Assembly: GCA_964424075.1 (NCBI GenBank)
Contig: CAYRGY010000001.1
Location: 124,001-188,000 of the forward strand
Source of the DNA: CAYRGY01 sp964424075
GTDB lineage: Bacteria; Patescibacteriota; Gracilibacteria; UBA1369
Length of the DNA: 64,000 nt
Reading direction: 5' to 3'
Each line of letters begins with the position of its first letter. Position 1 is the stretch's first letter. The notes beneath the pieces are model-generated. The model was not told the DNA's origin and searched no databases. It saw only the letters and a program-made list of their open reading frames with translations. This document shows positions 24,913-32,905 of this stretch, in pieces. Made by a program: the position numbers and the translations under genes.

Positions 24913-26379
24913 ATGATTAAAAAAGGGGCACTGTTCAAACTTATCAAGTCCCTCACCAAATCAGAAAAACGCTACTTCAAACTCTCACTGCAAAGTGATA
25001 AAGAGAACAAGAATTATCTTGCACTTTTTGATTTTATCGAAAATCAGAAAAAATACGATGAGGCTACCATCAAAAAGCACTTTGCCGGCAAAAAATTTAT
25101 CAAACAATTACATGTAACCAAGAATTATCTTTCCAAACTAATTCTACGCTCGCTTAAGAACTTTCATCAGAAATCTTCTAAAGATTTAATCCTCAAAAGC
25201 TTGCTACAGGATATTGAGATCCTGTTTAAAAAGGAACTCTATAATCAAGCAGTATTTGATATTGAAAAAGCAATTAAACTGGCTGAAAAATACGAGAAAT
25301 TTCCCGCTCTATTAGATGCACTAAATTGGAAACGCAAACTTATTATTGCACAGCAAGGAGCAGTAAATGCCAAAAAAGAATTAGATGAAATTATTGAAAA
25401 ACAAAGTGAAGTACTTAAAAATATGTTCAACATCAATGAATACTATGAATTGACTGCTCACTTTTACGATTATTTTCAGACCTCCGGCCAGTTTAATCAA
25501 ACCGTCTACACATCTTTATCCAAAAACCCTCTCATCACTAATCCTGACAGTGCCGCTACCTTCGAATCTAAAATACTCTTTTGCAACCTGCTATTCGCCT
25601 ATCATATTTATAAAGACAAGAACTATAGTAGTGCTTACCAAAGCCTGGAAAACTTGGTCAATTTATTAAAAAGAAATCCGGAACTGATTCGTGAAGAACC
25701 AACTGCCTATATCACCGCAATCAACGATCAAATCCAAATCCTGTTGTATACCAAAAAACATCAGGATATTCCGAAACTACTCAAACAAATTCGTGAAGCT
25801 CCTCAAAAATTCAAGTTTGAACAACTCAAACAAGGCACATTAAGAGCTTTTCTACAGACTTACTTATTCGAACTTGAACTATATCGTGACATCGGCGAGC
25901 CTGCCAAGGGACTAATATATATTGATGAAATTACTGCCATTTTAAATAAATATCAAACACCGGTTACCAAAAGTTTGGAGACTTTGTTTTATTATCAATT
26001 TGCCTATCTCAATTTCTTACTACACAATTACGAAAATGCACAAAACTGGCTAAAACTAATTCTGAAATCAAAATCGCATGAACAGATCGAAACACAAATC
26101 AACGCACATTTTCTCAATATGATCATTGAATATAATTATCAACATTTCCCGGCCCTGAATAAATTAAATCAGGAAGCTAAAGAGTTCATCAAACAATTTC
26201 ATCGCCCCTATCCACATCAAAAAATCCTAATTGCATTTTTTAAACAATCAGCTAAAAAACCATCTAATCAAAATTTAGCTGAGCTAAAAAACCAGCTCAA
26301 TTTACAAGAGAATGATCATGAATTCCAAGACTTTCAGCAAAAACTAAATATCCCAGAATGGATCAATTCCAAACTTTAA
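24913..26379 (+). CDS. Large helical-repeat (TPR-like) protein of a Bacteroidetes-like family
   Basis: Protein of 488 residues, soluble, almost wholly helical. The N-terminus LIKSLTKSEKRYFKLSLQ, then NYLALFDFIENQKKYDEATI and KQLHVTKNYLSKLILRSL, follows a pattern I associate with hypothetical proteins of Bacteroidetes. The remainder looks like paired helices of TPR type (YNQAVFDIEKAIKLAEKY, YSSAYQSLENLVNLL, YENAQNWLKLILKS). No catalytic motif is visible. It follows sodB by four bases. The role is unknown; scaffold or regulator is possible. Confidence 0.72.
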   Translation: MIKKGALFKLIKSLTKSEKRYFKLSLQSDKENKNYLALFDFIENQKKYDEATIKKHFAGKKFIKQLHVTKNYLSKLILRSLKNFHQKSSKDLILKSLLQDIEILFKKELYNQAVFDIEKAIKLAEKYEKFPALLDALNWKRKLIIAQQGAVNAKKELDEIIEKQSEVLKNMFNINEYYELTAHFYDYFQTSGQFNQTVYTSLSKNPLITNPDSAATFESKILFCNLLFAYHIYKDKNYSSAYQSLENLVNLLKRNPELIREEPTAYITAINDQIQILLYTKKHQDIPKLLKQIREAPQKFKFEQLKQGTLRAFLQTYLFELELYRDIGEPAKGLIYIDEITAILNKYQTPVTKSLETLFYYQFAYLNFLLHNYENAQNWLKLILKSKSHEQIETQINAHFLNMIIEYNYQHFPALNKLNQEAKEFIKQFHRPYPHQKILIAFFKQSAKKPSNQNLAELKNQLNLQENDHEFQDFQQKLNIPEWINSKL

Positions 26380-26448
26380 ATTCTACTTGGCAGAGTGAAC
26401 CAAATCAAATAAAATACAATCGAAACAAATACAAATTTTTAAAAATCC

Positions 26449-26841
26449 ATGACCAGAGTAACACATTTTGAGATCATGTCTTCCGAGCCTGATCAGCTAA
26501 TTAACTTTTACCGTAATGTTTTCGATTGGGAAATCACCAAATGGGATGGATCGGTTGATTATTGGCTAGTCAAAACAGGCCCCGGCAATCACAATGGCAT
26601 TGACGGAGCAATCAAGAAAAGGGTTGGCTCCAAGCCAATTCCAGAATCTCCTATCTCCAATTTCACTTGTACTATTGACGTTAGTGATATTGATAAATAT
26701 ATTAATTCCTCCATCGATCATGGTGCGAAAATTGAACAACCTAAAATGGCTATTCCCGGCTTAGGTTGGCACTGCTATTTACGTGATCCCGATGGCAATT
26801 TATTCGGCTTAATGGAAAATGACCCACAAGCAAAACCTTAA
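26449..26841 (+). CDS. VOC (glyoxalase/bleomycin-resistance fold) family protein
   Basis: Protein of 130 residues, one VOC module pair. Typical blocks are THFEIMSSEPDQLINFYRNV, FDWEITKWDG, FTCTIDVSDIDKYINSSIDHGAKI and the C-terminal LRDPDGNLFGLMEN, with the family Glu near the end. Members bind a divalent metal and act as glyoxalases, dioxygenases or resistance proteins; the substrate is not predictable. The following gene starts five bases after its stop. Confidence 0.88.
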   Translation: MTRVTHFEIMSSEPDQLINFYRNVFDWEITKWDGSVDYWLVKTGPGNHNGIDGAIKKRVGSKPIPESPISNFTCTIDVSDIDKYINSSIDHGAKIEQPKMAIPGLGWHCYLRDPDGNLFGLMENDPQAKP

Positions 26842-26845
26842 AAAA

Positions 26846-27268
26846 ATGGATAACTCAACCAAAAGTTACAAAAGCGACCAAATCGCTGATGAAGTAATAG
26901 AGAGAATATCTCAGTTACCTTCTGCTCCCATACCAACAGAAAAACCTCATATTTCTGAAACTTATAAATTTGGGCATAGAGCAATTGAAGTTCTTAATCC
27001 TGGCAAGGAAGAAACTATCAAATATGATACTATTGTCGCTCCCCCTCCAAGCGGCACTAGCACTCTACCTCCGGACAACTATCAATATAACGAATTTGAA
27101 GAAGAGGATACAATTAAAACTTTCTTCCACGCATTTGACCAAGAAGATGCAGCCTCTGAAATTCCCGATGATCAAAAAGACACTGAAGTTTCTGCCGCCA
27201 CCCAAGCAGCAGTTGAGGTTGGCGAACTTTTAAGAAGACTACCTTCAGACCCCGTACCTAAACTTTGA
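26846..27268 (+). CDS. Hypothetical protein with mirrored LPS-x-P-x-P motifs
   Basis: Protein of 140 residues from the ATG at 26846; an upstream ATG at 26819 lies within the VOC gene. It is acidic, Pro-rich and apparently largely disordered. Similar phrases occur near both ends: ERISQLPSAPIPT (about 16-28) and ELLRRLPSDPVPKL (about 127-140), each after a Val/Ala helix. This suggests a repeated short linear motif. No family is recognised. The 3' end overlaps the convergent cyclase-like gene by 11 bases. Confidence 0.6.
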   Translation: MDNSTKSYKSDQIADEVIERISQLPSAPIPTEKPHISETYKFGHRAIEVLNPGKEETIKYDTIVAPPPSGTSTLPPDNYQYNEFEEEDTIKTFFHAFDQEDAASEIPDDQKDTEVSAATQAAVEVGELLRRLPSDPVPKL

Positions 27269-28484
27269 ATTTAAGGCCTTTTAAGTTTATTCCCGACTTC
27301 TCCAATACATATTGTTCATAATGCCCCATATTCCGACCTGAAATATCAACACTATCGTGAATATACAAAGAATTTCTATCTTTAATATCCTCTGAAATTT
27401 TTGAGGCGATATTGATAGCGCCTCCGGCAATATCACTTCCTCCCTGCTCCAACGGAAAAACCAGTACAGGGCCTGCCGCCACACCGATACTGTAAGTATA
27501 ACCATTATTGGCCAACAAATTTCTCAAATCTTCAGCAAAATCCAGAGCATAGTGGTGATTTTTACTGACATAAATACCCAAATCTCCATTTGATTTCACT
27601 AAATCCACCCTGCTTTGTTGCCCAAGCTGATTGATTAACGAATTAACAACCACCCATTCTGTCAATTCTTCCATCAAAAAATCACTACGCTGATGATATA
27701 CCTTAGCGACAACAACCGCTCGATCTTCCAGGTATTTCTTAACTTGATGCTGCTCAAATTTCTCCAACTCCCCTTCTCTCAAAAACTGATGAAAATCTCT
27801 ACTGAACGGAATGGGATATTCAGCCCCTGACGCTTTATGACAGCGCAAATCTATTTGATTATATTCAAGTCTGTGCACCGATTTGGAAAATTGTAGATCA
27901 CCCCTCAACTCACACAAATTAGCAAATTGCTTGGAAAGGCTACTTTTGACAGTTTCAGAAAGCACAATTTCTTGCCCTGATGTATGTTCTTCAGCAATTT
28001 CCTCCACAAAATCAGCATCTTCTCCAAACAAACCAGCTCCGATTTCATAAAAACTCCCTTGATGAATCGCCAAACCTATTTGCAACGTCAATTGATTGGC
28101 AATTTCTTTTTGTGCTCCAATCATCTGTTCAATCACACGATCTGCATGAACCTCTCGGGGATAAAACATTTGAGTATTATCCGCAGCCCAGATGCCCACA
28201 ACCCGACCTCCAATAGCACTACCATAGGCATAAATCACCTCCTTAGGTTCATTGACCAATTTCATCACCTCAATCAACGATTTCTGCACTGTTAATTTAC
28301 TCAATCCTGCAGCATCAGAACTTACAGTTATTCCGAAACGCCGATGCGGCTCTAAAATCGACTGATGATCAAGTTTAGTTTTAGCACTACCATTCCAAGC
28401 ATGCACTAATTCAACCGGAATCGGACCGGCTATATCCTGCTTCAAATCAGCCAAACTAGCTAAAATCAAATTTTTCTCTTTCAT
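27258..28484 (-). CDS. Tandem class III nucleotidyl cyclase-like domain protein
   Basis: Protein of 408 residues with no signal or membrane segment. The first half (about 50-190) follows the class III cyclase pattern: ITVSSDAAGLSKLT in place of the F-x-DI-x-GFT strand, then VIYAYGSAIGGRVVGIW, LQIGLAIHQGSFYEIGAGLFG and EIVLSETVKSSL. The second half (about 255-395) repeats it: VVVAKVYHQRSDF, LVKSNGDLGIYVS, YSIGVAAGPVLVFP, GGAINIASKISED. Only the first has an Asp where the first metal ligand is expected, so the second may be inactive. It could be a degenerate cyclase or a nucleotide sensor. No experimentally named relative is recognised. Confidence 0.6.
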   Translation of the reverse strand: MKEKNLILASLADLKQDIAGPIPVELVHAWNGSAKTKLDHQSILEPHRRFGITVSSDAAGLSKLTVQKSLIEVMKLVNEPKEVIYAYGSAIGGRVVGIWAADNTQMFYPREVHADRVIEQMIGAQKEIANQLTLQIGLAIHQGSFYEIGAGLFGEDADFVEEIAEEHTSGQEIVLSETVKSSLSKQFANLCELRGDLQFSKSVHRLEYNQIDLRCHKASGAEYPIPFSRDFHQFLREGELEKFEQHQVKKYLEDRAVVVAKVYHQRSDFLMEELTEWVVVNSLINQLGQQSRVDLVKSNGDLGIYVSKNHHYALDFAEDLRNLLANNGYTYSIGVAAGPVLVFPLEQGGSDIAGGAINIASKISEDIKDRNSLYIHDSVDISGRNMGHYEQYVLEKSGINLKGLKFKV

Positions 28485-28576
28485 ACGCTTATATTACCCA
28501 ACTACATTTTTACCGCAACCCCCTTAACAAACACATCTAAATATAGTATAGTAAAAAGATAACATGATATCAGCTT

Positions 28577-29455
28577 ATGCTCTGGCTACCACTAGTTATA
28601 ATTGCCGCATTGTTTCATTCAGGAAACAATATAATTGATAAATACGTAATCAATCACGAACTACGCGATCCCTATATTGGTTCTTTTTTCTGGGGCATAT
28701 TTGCCTTATTGCTGTTCTGCAGTGTTTCTCTGATTTACGGAGAAATCACTTTAAATCCTCTAGCCATAGGCATCGGCCTGCTATCAGGTTTTATTTATAG
28801 CATCAACACTTTCTTTTACTACAAAACCATCAGCAAGGAAGAAATAAGTCGTGTCATACCAGCACTTTCACTTAGCCCAGTCTTTGTAGCAATTATCGCG
28901 TTTTTCGTTCTAAACGAAGTCCTGTCTGTTTCCAATTATATTGGAGTCAGTCTAATCTTTCTAGGCACAATTGTAGTATCACTAAGACATTTTGACTGGA
29001 AAGTTCTAAAAAACGTCTCCTTTCGCACTGCACTAATAATTTCCATGCTATTCGCAGTCAAAAATGTATCCAATAAATTCATTGCCGGAGACGTTAGCCT
29101 TTTCGCCATCCTATTTTGGATTGGAATTGGTGCCGGAATCCTAGCCGTAATATTCCGCATTTTCCATCATCCACATTTGAAAAAGAAAATGGAAAAGTCC
29201 GGCTCTCACCACTTAATGATAAGCAGTGGGATGTCGGTAATCGGCTCTATACTTTTCACCATTGCAATCATTTACGGCCCCGTTTCCCTCGTAACTTTTG
29301 TCCACAAAATTCAAATTATTTTCGTCTTTCTATTCAGTACTATTTTAGACATATTCAAACCTAATTTCCTGGAAGAGCAAATTTCCAAAATTATCATAGC
29401 CCAAAAAGCAACAGCGATACTATTAATCTTAGCTGGCAGCTATTTACTTGTTTAA
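28577..29455 (+). CDS. EamA-family (drug/metabolite transporter) permease
   Basis: Integral membrane protein of 292 residues with about ten hydrophobic segments in two five-helix halves, typical of DMT/EamA exporters. Recognisable parts are ALFHSGNNIIDKYVINHE at the start, ISRVIPALSLSPVFVAIIAFFVLNE at the end of the first half, and VSLVTFVHKIQIIFVFLFST at the matching point of the second. The substrate is unknown. It is divergent from the cyclase-like gene. A GC-rich hairpin follows its stop. Confidence 0.85.
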   Translation: MLWLPLVIIAALFHSGNNIIDKYVINHELRDPYIGSFFWGIFALLLFCSVSLIYGEITLNPLAIGIGLLSGFIYSINTFFYYKTISKEEISRVIPALSLSPVFVAIIAFFVLNEVLSVSNYIGVSLIFLGTIVVSLRHFDWKVLKNVSFRTALIISMLFAVKNVSNKFIAGDVSLFAILFWIGIGAGILAVIFRIFHHPHLKKKMEKSGSHHLMISSGMSVIGSILFTIAIIYGPVSLVTFVHKIQIIFVFLFSTILDIFKPNFLEEQISKIIIAQKATAILLILAGSYLLV

Positions 29456-29462
29456 AAGAGGA

Positions 29463-29501
29463 GGGCGGCGGGCGTGTGCAACGTGCACGCACCCGCCGCC
29501 C
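29463..29501 (-). terminator. GC-rich hairpin terminator
   Basis: GGGCGGCGGG (29463-29472) pairs perfectly with CCCGCCGCCC (29492-29501), with an inner CGTG/CACG pairing. On the minus strand it lies just after the gene ending at 29523 and is followed by CCTCCTCTTTT. Its base composition is unlike the AU-rich terminators elsewhere in the window. Confidence 0.65.
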
Positions 29502-29522
29502 GAACCATGGTCTTCATCGCTT

Positions 29523-29885
29523 TCAGGCGACTTGGCTGGCTTCACTCACTATGTCCTGCTTGACGCGAACGCCAGTGCGGGACTGCTCAGGAGCTTCTTC
29601 GCAGTCGAGCAACGACTTGATCAAGCGAATCGAGTCGTCGATCGACAGCTTGATGCCGCTGATCACCACGTCTTGGGACTTGTTGTAGTGGCTGAGCAGC
29701 CTCTTCACCTCGTCCCAATTGACATCCTCCCACTGAGGAGCCATAAAGGCATCCCCCCGACTCGGAAAGGTAATCACTGAGCAGATCTGCCCATCGACCA
29801 CCTTGAAGTTGAGGTAAACGCCATTTTCACCCAGAGCCACCGCAATGACCCTTTCAGCGATGTTGTAACCGTTTCCGTAACTCAT
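29523..29885 (-). CDS. GC-rich hypothetical gene with its own Shine-Dalgarno sequence
   Basis: Protein of 120 residues, soluble, probably alpha/beta: an N-terminal strand-rich part (ERVIAVALGENGVYLNFKVV) followed by helices (DEVKRLLSHYNKSQDVVISG, DDSIRLIKSLLD). No family is recognised. The gene is clearly richer in G+C than its neighbours. It is preceded by GGAG five bases before the ATG, a Shine-Dalgarno signal almost absent from the other genes here. It also has a long structured leader and a very GC-rich terminator. These point to recent transfer from another organism. Confidence 0.65.
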   Translation of the reverse strand: MSYGNGYNIAERVIAVALGENGVYLNFKVVDGQICSVITFPSRGDAFMAPQWEDVNWDEVKRLLSHYNKSQDVVISGIKLSIDDSIRLIKSLLDCEEAPEQSRTGVRVKQDIVSEASQVA

Positions 29886-30044
29886 GTTTTCTCCGGCTAG
29901 CTAACCATCCCCCTCCCCTCTATCAGCTAGAGCGGGGGAGAAGACCTCTCCAGTAGGAAACATCCCACAAACCATTTTGAGGCGGTTTGAGTACATTTAA
30001 TCTCTGGAGCGCCCATAATTTATAGGAAATCCCCATAAAGTCAA
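29886..30044 (-). promoter_or_regulatory. Promoter and structured 5' leader of the GC-rich gene
   Basis: On the minus strand TTGACT (30044-30039), 16 bases and TAAATT (30022-30017) predict a start near 30010 and a leader of about 125 bases. Within it CTCCAG (30009-30004) can pair with CTGGAG (29953-29948), enclosing the perfect hairpin CAAACC/GGTTTG (29989-29968). A second strong hairpin, CCCCCGCTCTA with TAGAGGGGAGGGGG (29938-29909), lies just before the Shine-Dalgarno GGAG (29894-29891). The layout suits a cis-regulatory RNA, but no known class is recognised. Confidence 0.5.
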
Positions 30045-30102
30045 CATAAAATAAAAATAAAATCGATTTGCGTGGCTTCACACTGACCTCTACAATAAAC
30101 CC

Positions 30103-30870
30103 ATGTGGATTAACCCTGTCTTATTACAAATCGGCCCCCTGGAAATACACTGGTATGGGCTTATGTACGCCCTAAGCTTCATTACGGGTTTTCTGTTACT
30201 CCAATACTCCTCTTTAGGTCGCACACTTTCTTTGAACTCTAAGCAAAAAGACAATTTCCTGATTTATGTCATTTTGGGGATAATTCTTGGTGGTCGAATC
30301 GGATATATTCTTTTTTACAATCTCTTTTTCTACCTCGAAAACCCCCTTAACATGCTTTATGTCTGGGAAGGAGGAATGTCATTTCATGGAGGAGTTCTGG
30401 GAGTTTTAACAGCCCTGCTAATCTTCACAAAACGCCATAAGATTAATTTCTGGCTTTTAGCCGACTTCACTACCATAGTCGCCCCCATCGGCATTTTCTT
30501 TGGTAGAATCGGGAACTTCATCAATGGAGAACTTTATGGACGTGTTGCAGAGAATTTCTGCTTATATTTTCCCACCGATCCCAACAATTGCCGCTACCCT
30601 TCACAACTGGTCGAAGCTGCTCTGGAAGGAGTAATTCTTTTTCTCCTACTTTTACTTATCCGCTCACGCCAACCCAAGCCGGGAATTATCAGTGCCTCCT
30701 TTTTAGTTTTATATGGCATTTTACGCACCATTGCGGAAATTTTTCGCGAGCCTGATCCCCAAATCGGCTTCTATTTAGGATTTATCACCCAAGGTCAAAT
30801 TCTCTCTATGCTCATGATCATAGTTGGTTTGGTGCTTATTCCTATCTTCCTCAAAAAAACCTCCAAATAG
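30103..30870 (+). CDS. lgt: Phosphatidylglycerol-prolipoprotein diacylglyceryl transferase
   Basis: Integral membrane protein of 255 residues with seven hydrophobic segments. It transfers diacylglycerol from phosphatidylglycerol to the lipobox Cys of prolipoproteins. Family blocks are EIHWYGLMYALSF, GGRIGYILFYN, WEGGMSFHGGVLG and GRIGNFINGELYGR, including the essential Arg and His residues, with Tyr/Arg near the C-terminal end. It supports the lipobox proteins encoded in this window (1494, 1896, 20661 and perhaps 45068). No lipoprotein signal peptidase gene is visible here. Confidence 0.95.
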   Translation: MWINPVLLQIGPLEIHWYGLMYALSFITGFLLLQYSSLGRTLSLNSKQKDNFLIYVILGIILGGRIGYILFYNLFFYLENPLNMLYVWEGGMSFHGGVLGVLTALLIFTKRHKINFWLLADFTTIVAPIGIFFGRIGNFINGELYGRVAENFCLYFPTDPNNCRYPSQLVEAALEGVILFLLLLLIRSRQPKPGIISASFLVLYGILRTIAEIFREPDPQIGFYLGFITQGQILSMLMIIVGLVLIPIFLKKTSK

Positions 30871-30931
30871 TTTATTTTTAATCCCAAAAATGCTATAATA
30901 ATAAGAAATCTTATTTCTTAAACATATCATT

Positions 30932-31546
30932 ATGTCAGAAGCAGCACCAAATACTGGACTAAACATGATAATGCAATTGGCTGAATCTTTCATGGGACGT
31001 CCGGAACAAGCCGGTCAAGCCCCAAAACAACGGGGGATCTTCGGCCGCATTATTGATTATTTCACCGGCCGCAAACCGGAAGTAGTTCAACAAGCAAATG
31101 AAGTAGCAGAAACTGCCAAGCAGGAACGCGCTTCAGTTTTCGGTGAAACAGTTCGTGCTATGTACATGAGACAAATGCCCGGCTGGGCAACCGCCGGCTT
31201 TGACATCGCTAAAGCATTCGGCGTAGTTAAAAACGGTCCTGAAGTTTATGGACTACAACATGAAATCGAAACATTTTTGGCTGTAACCAGACTTTGCCCC
31301 GATTTCCTTAAAAAATGGATGACAGATCCTATTGCTAAAACAGACATCTTCCAAACTTTAGTGAAAAACTGGCCTATGATTAACGGCATTGACATTCCCT
31401 TTATCGGTGGAAATCAAACCTTGCCAGAAAAAGTTGCTGCCGGTGATCCTGATGCAGTTATTGACGCCATCAGAATTATGCATCAAGATATTGTCAGTGG
31501 TGTTGCTTCAGGGCAAGCCATTATGTCTTGGTTTAGTGGAAAGTAA
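30932..31546 (+). CDS. Hypothetical protein, first gene of a small-protein operon
   Basis: Protein of 204 residues. An N-terminal amphipathic stretch (LNMIMQLAESFMGRPEQAGQ) and a basic RGIFGRIIDYFTGRKPE precede a helical coiled part (VVQQANEVAETAKQERAS) and a more globular C-terminal domain. There is no clear signal peptide or membrane segment. No family is recognised. TGCTATAAT (about 30891-30899) is an extended -10 promoter element. It leads three further small genes on the same strand, probably one operon. Confidence 0.68.
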   Translation: MSEAAPNTGLNMIMQLAESFMGRPEQAGQAPKQRGIFGRIIDYFTGRKPEVVQQANEVAETAKQERASVFGETVRAMYMRQMPGWATAGFDIAKAFGVVKNGPEVYGLQHEIETFLAVTRLCPDFLKKWMTDPIAKTDIFQTLVKNWPMINGIDIPFIGGNQTLPEKVAAGDPDAVIDAIRIMHQDIVSGVASGQAIMSWFSGK

Positions 31547-31596
31547 TCCCTAAAACCTCTTAATTTATATTATCAAAAACAATAACTCAATTAACT

Positions 31597-31788
31597 ATGG
31601 TAACCGAAGAATTACAAAAAGAAGTTCTACGATTGATGGAACTATCATCAATGGATGATCAGGAACGTACAATGTGGATGATTCTTGTTCCCAATATGAC
31701 AGAAGAAGAACTGGGAAAATTCCGTACGGTACTTGATAAGGAAGTTACACAACTTACCGACATCTATACAAAAGCTCTAAAAAGCTAA
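31597..31788 (+). CDS. Small hypothetical protein
   Basis: Protein of 63 residues, acidic and helical, with Met-rich segments (MELSSMDDQERTMWMILVPN) and an amphipathic C-terminal helix. No family is recognised. It lies 50 bases after the preceding gene and two bases before the next, so it is probably part of the same operon. Its size and helix pattern suggest a protein-protein interaction module; this is a guess. Confidence 0.6.
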   Translation: MVTEELQKEVLRLMELSSMDDQERTMWMILVPNMTEEELGKFRTVLDKEVTQLTDIYTKALKS

Positions 31789-31790
31789 AT

Positions 31791-32039
31791 ATGGCAACTA
31801 TTTTTCAGAAAGCCGCCAATTTTCTCCAAACGCACAAAGTTAGTAAAGAAGGCAGACGAAAAGAATTAATGATTAAGGAGCTGCAATTCATTCTGAATAC
31901 AGCTCCTTTCCTCAATCAAGGCGAGAAAGAAAGAATTTCCGCAGTTTTACCATTCTTTAATCAACGCATGCTCGCTAATGTAAAACAATCATTAATCAAA
32001 CAAGGTATTAGATATTTAAAAGAACAATCAAATGGCTAA
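31791..32039 (+). CDS. Small basic hypothetical protein
   Basis: Protein of 82 residues, basic and helical (ELMIKELQFILNTAPFL, LPFFNQRMLANVKQSLIKQG). No family is recognised. It complements the preceding acidic small protein in charge, so the two might form a complex; this is inference. It overlaps the next gene by eight bases, showing translational coupling. Confidence 0.6.
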   Translation: MATIFQKAANFLQTHKVSKEGRRKELMIKELQFILNTAPFLNQGEKERISAVLPFFNQRMLANVKQSLIKQGIRYLKEQSNG

Positions 32040-32355
32040 ACTACCGAATCAAAATCCGGAAAAATTTGAAAAACCTAAGATCTCACCTGAAGAGGAACAA
32101 CGTCGCCAAGCTGAAATCGCCAGTAAAACAAAGCGTTCTCACTTGCAAACCGAGGTTGGTCTCGGACAAATCGGTCCATCACCTACTGAATTGGCTAAGG
32201 AGGCAGGCATAGACGCTTCTAATGAAGCCCTTGCCAAAACTGCCGAGCAAGACCAGGCAACCATCGACTCCTTGCTTGCCATCAGCGACAAACTTAATCA
32301 AGGCACTCTTACTCAAGAGGATATTGAATCAGCACAAGACAAATACAGCGCATAA
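32032..32355 (+). CDS. Small hydrophilic hypothetical protein
   Basis: Protein of 107 residues, Gln/Glu/Lys-rich and probably disordered at the start (KLPNQNPEKFEKPKISPEEE), then helical (LAKEAGIDASNEALAKTAEQ). No family, signal or membrane segment is seen. It is the last gene of the four-gene operon; the smpB promoter follows directly after its stop. Confidence 0.6.
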   Translation: MAKLPNQNPEKFEKPKISPEEEQRRQAEIASKTKRSHLQTEVGLGQIGPSPTELAKEAGIDASNEALAKTAEQDQATIDSLLAISDKLNQGTLTQEDIESAQDKYSA

Positions 32356-32359
32356 GCGC

Positions 32360-32387
32360 TTGCCAAATCCCCAAAGTCAGGTAAAGT
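32360..32387 (+). promoter_or_regulatory. smpB promoter of TTGCC/TAAAGT type
   Basis: TTGCCA (32360-32365), 16 bases, TAAAGT (32382-32387). The expected transcript start near 32394 leaves only about three bases before the ATG at 32397. The same box pair precedes pheS and the PBP gene. Confidence 0.5.
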
Positions 32388-32396
32388 CTGTACCTG

Positions 32397-32855
32397 ATGA
32401 CTAAAACAGCTCCAAACAGTATTGCCGTCAACAAAAAAGCCCTCCACGACTTCGAAGTCCTGGAGAAATTTGAAGCTGGCCTGGTTCTATCCGGCCCAGA
32501 AGTCAAATCTGTCAAAGCCGGCAATGTCAACATCCGGCCCGGTTACGTCAGCATCCAAAACGACCAAGCTACACTTCGCAACGTCCACATCTCACCCTAT
32601 CAACAAGCTGATCAGCGAGATTATGATCCTGTCAGAGCACGCCAACTACTATTACACAAAAAAGAGATTGCCAATTTGGAAAGTCAACTTAACACTCAAG
32701 GCCTCACCGTTGTTCCACTCGGCTTACACCTCCACAAAGGAAAAATTAAAGTTAGTATCGGCCTATGTCGTGGTAAAAAGCTTCATGACAAGCGCCAGGA
32801 CCTCAAGAAAAAATCACAAGACCTGGAAATCCGTAAATCACTCAAGCGATACTGA
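32397..32855 (+). CDS. smpB: SsrA-binding protein SmpB
   Basis: Protein of 152 residues, normal length. It binds tmRNA and brings it to stalled ribosomes for trans-translation. Family blocks are AVNKKALHDFEVLEKFEAGLVL, GPEVKSVKAGNVNI, Y-Q-N-[ND]-...-HISPYQQ, DYDPVRARQLLLHKKEI, GLTVVPLGLHLHKGKIKVSIGLCRGKKLHDKR, and a basic C-terminal tail with KSLKRY. The tmRNA gene itself is not in the window. It has its own promoter just upstream. Confidence 0.97.
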   Translation: MTKTAPNSIAVNKKALHDFEVLEKFEAGLVLSGPEVKSVKAGNVNIRPGYVSIQNDQATLRNVHISPYQQADQRDYDPVRARQLLLHKKEIANLESQLNTQGLTVVPLGLHLHKGKIKVSIGLCRGKKLHDKRQDLKKKSQDLEIRKSLKRY

Positions 32856-32905
32856 TTGCACTTTGCCCCAGTTTTGATATTAATAAACTATATCAAAAAT
32901 TTTCT

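Noticed and set aside
29448..29780. Plus-strand frame of 110 codons opposite the GC-rich gene
   Set aside because: It overlaps the transporter end and hairpin, and its composition fits a shadow of the minus-strand gene, which has an SD, leader and terminator.
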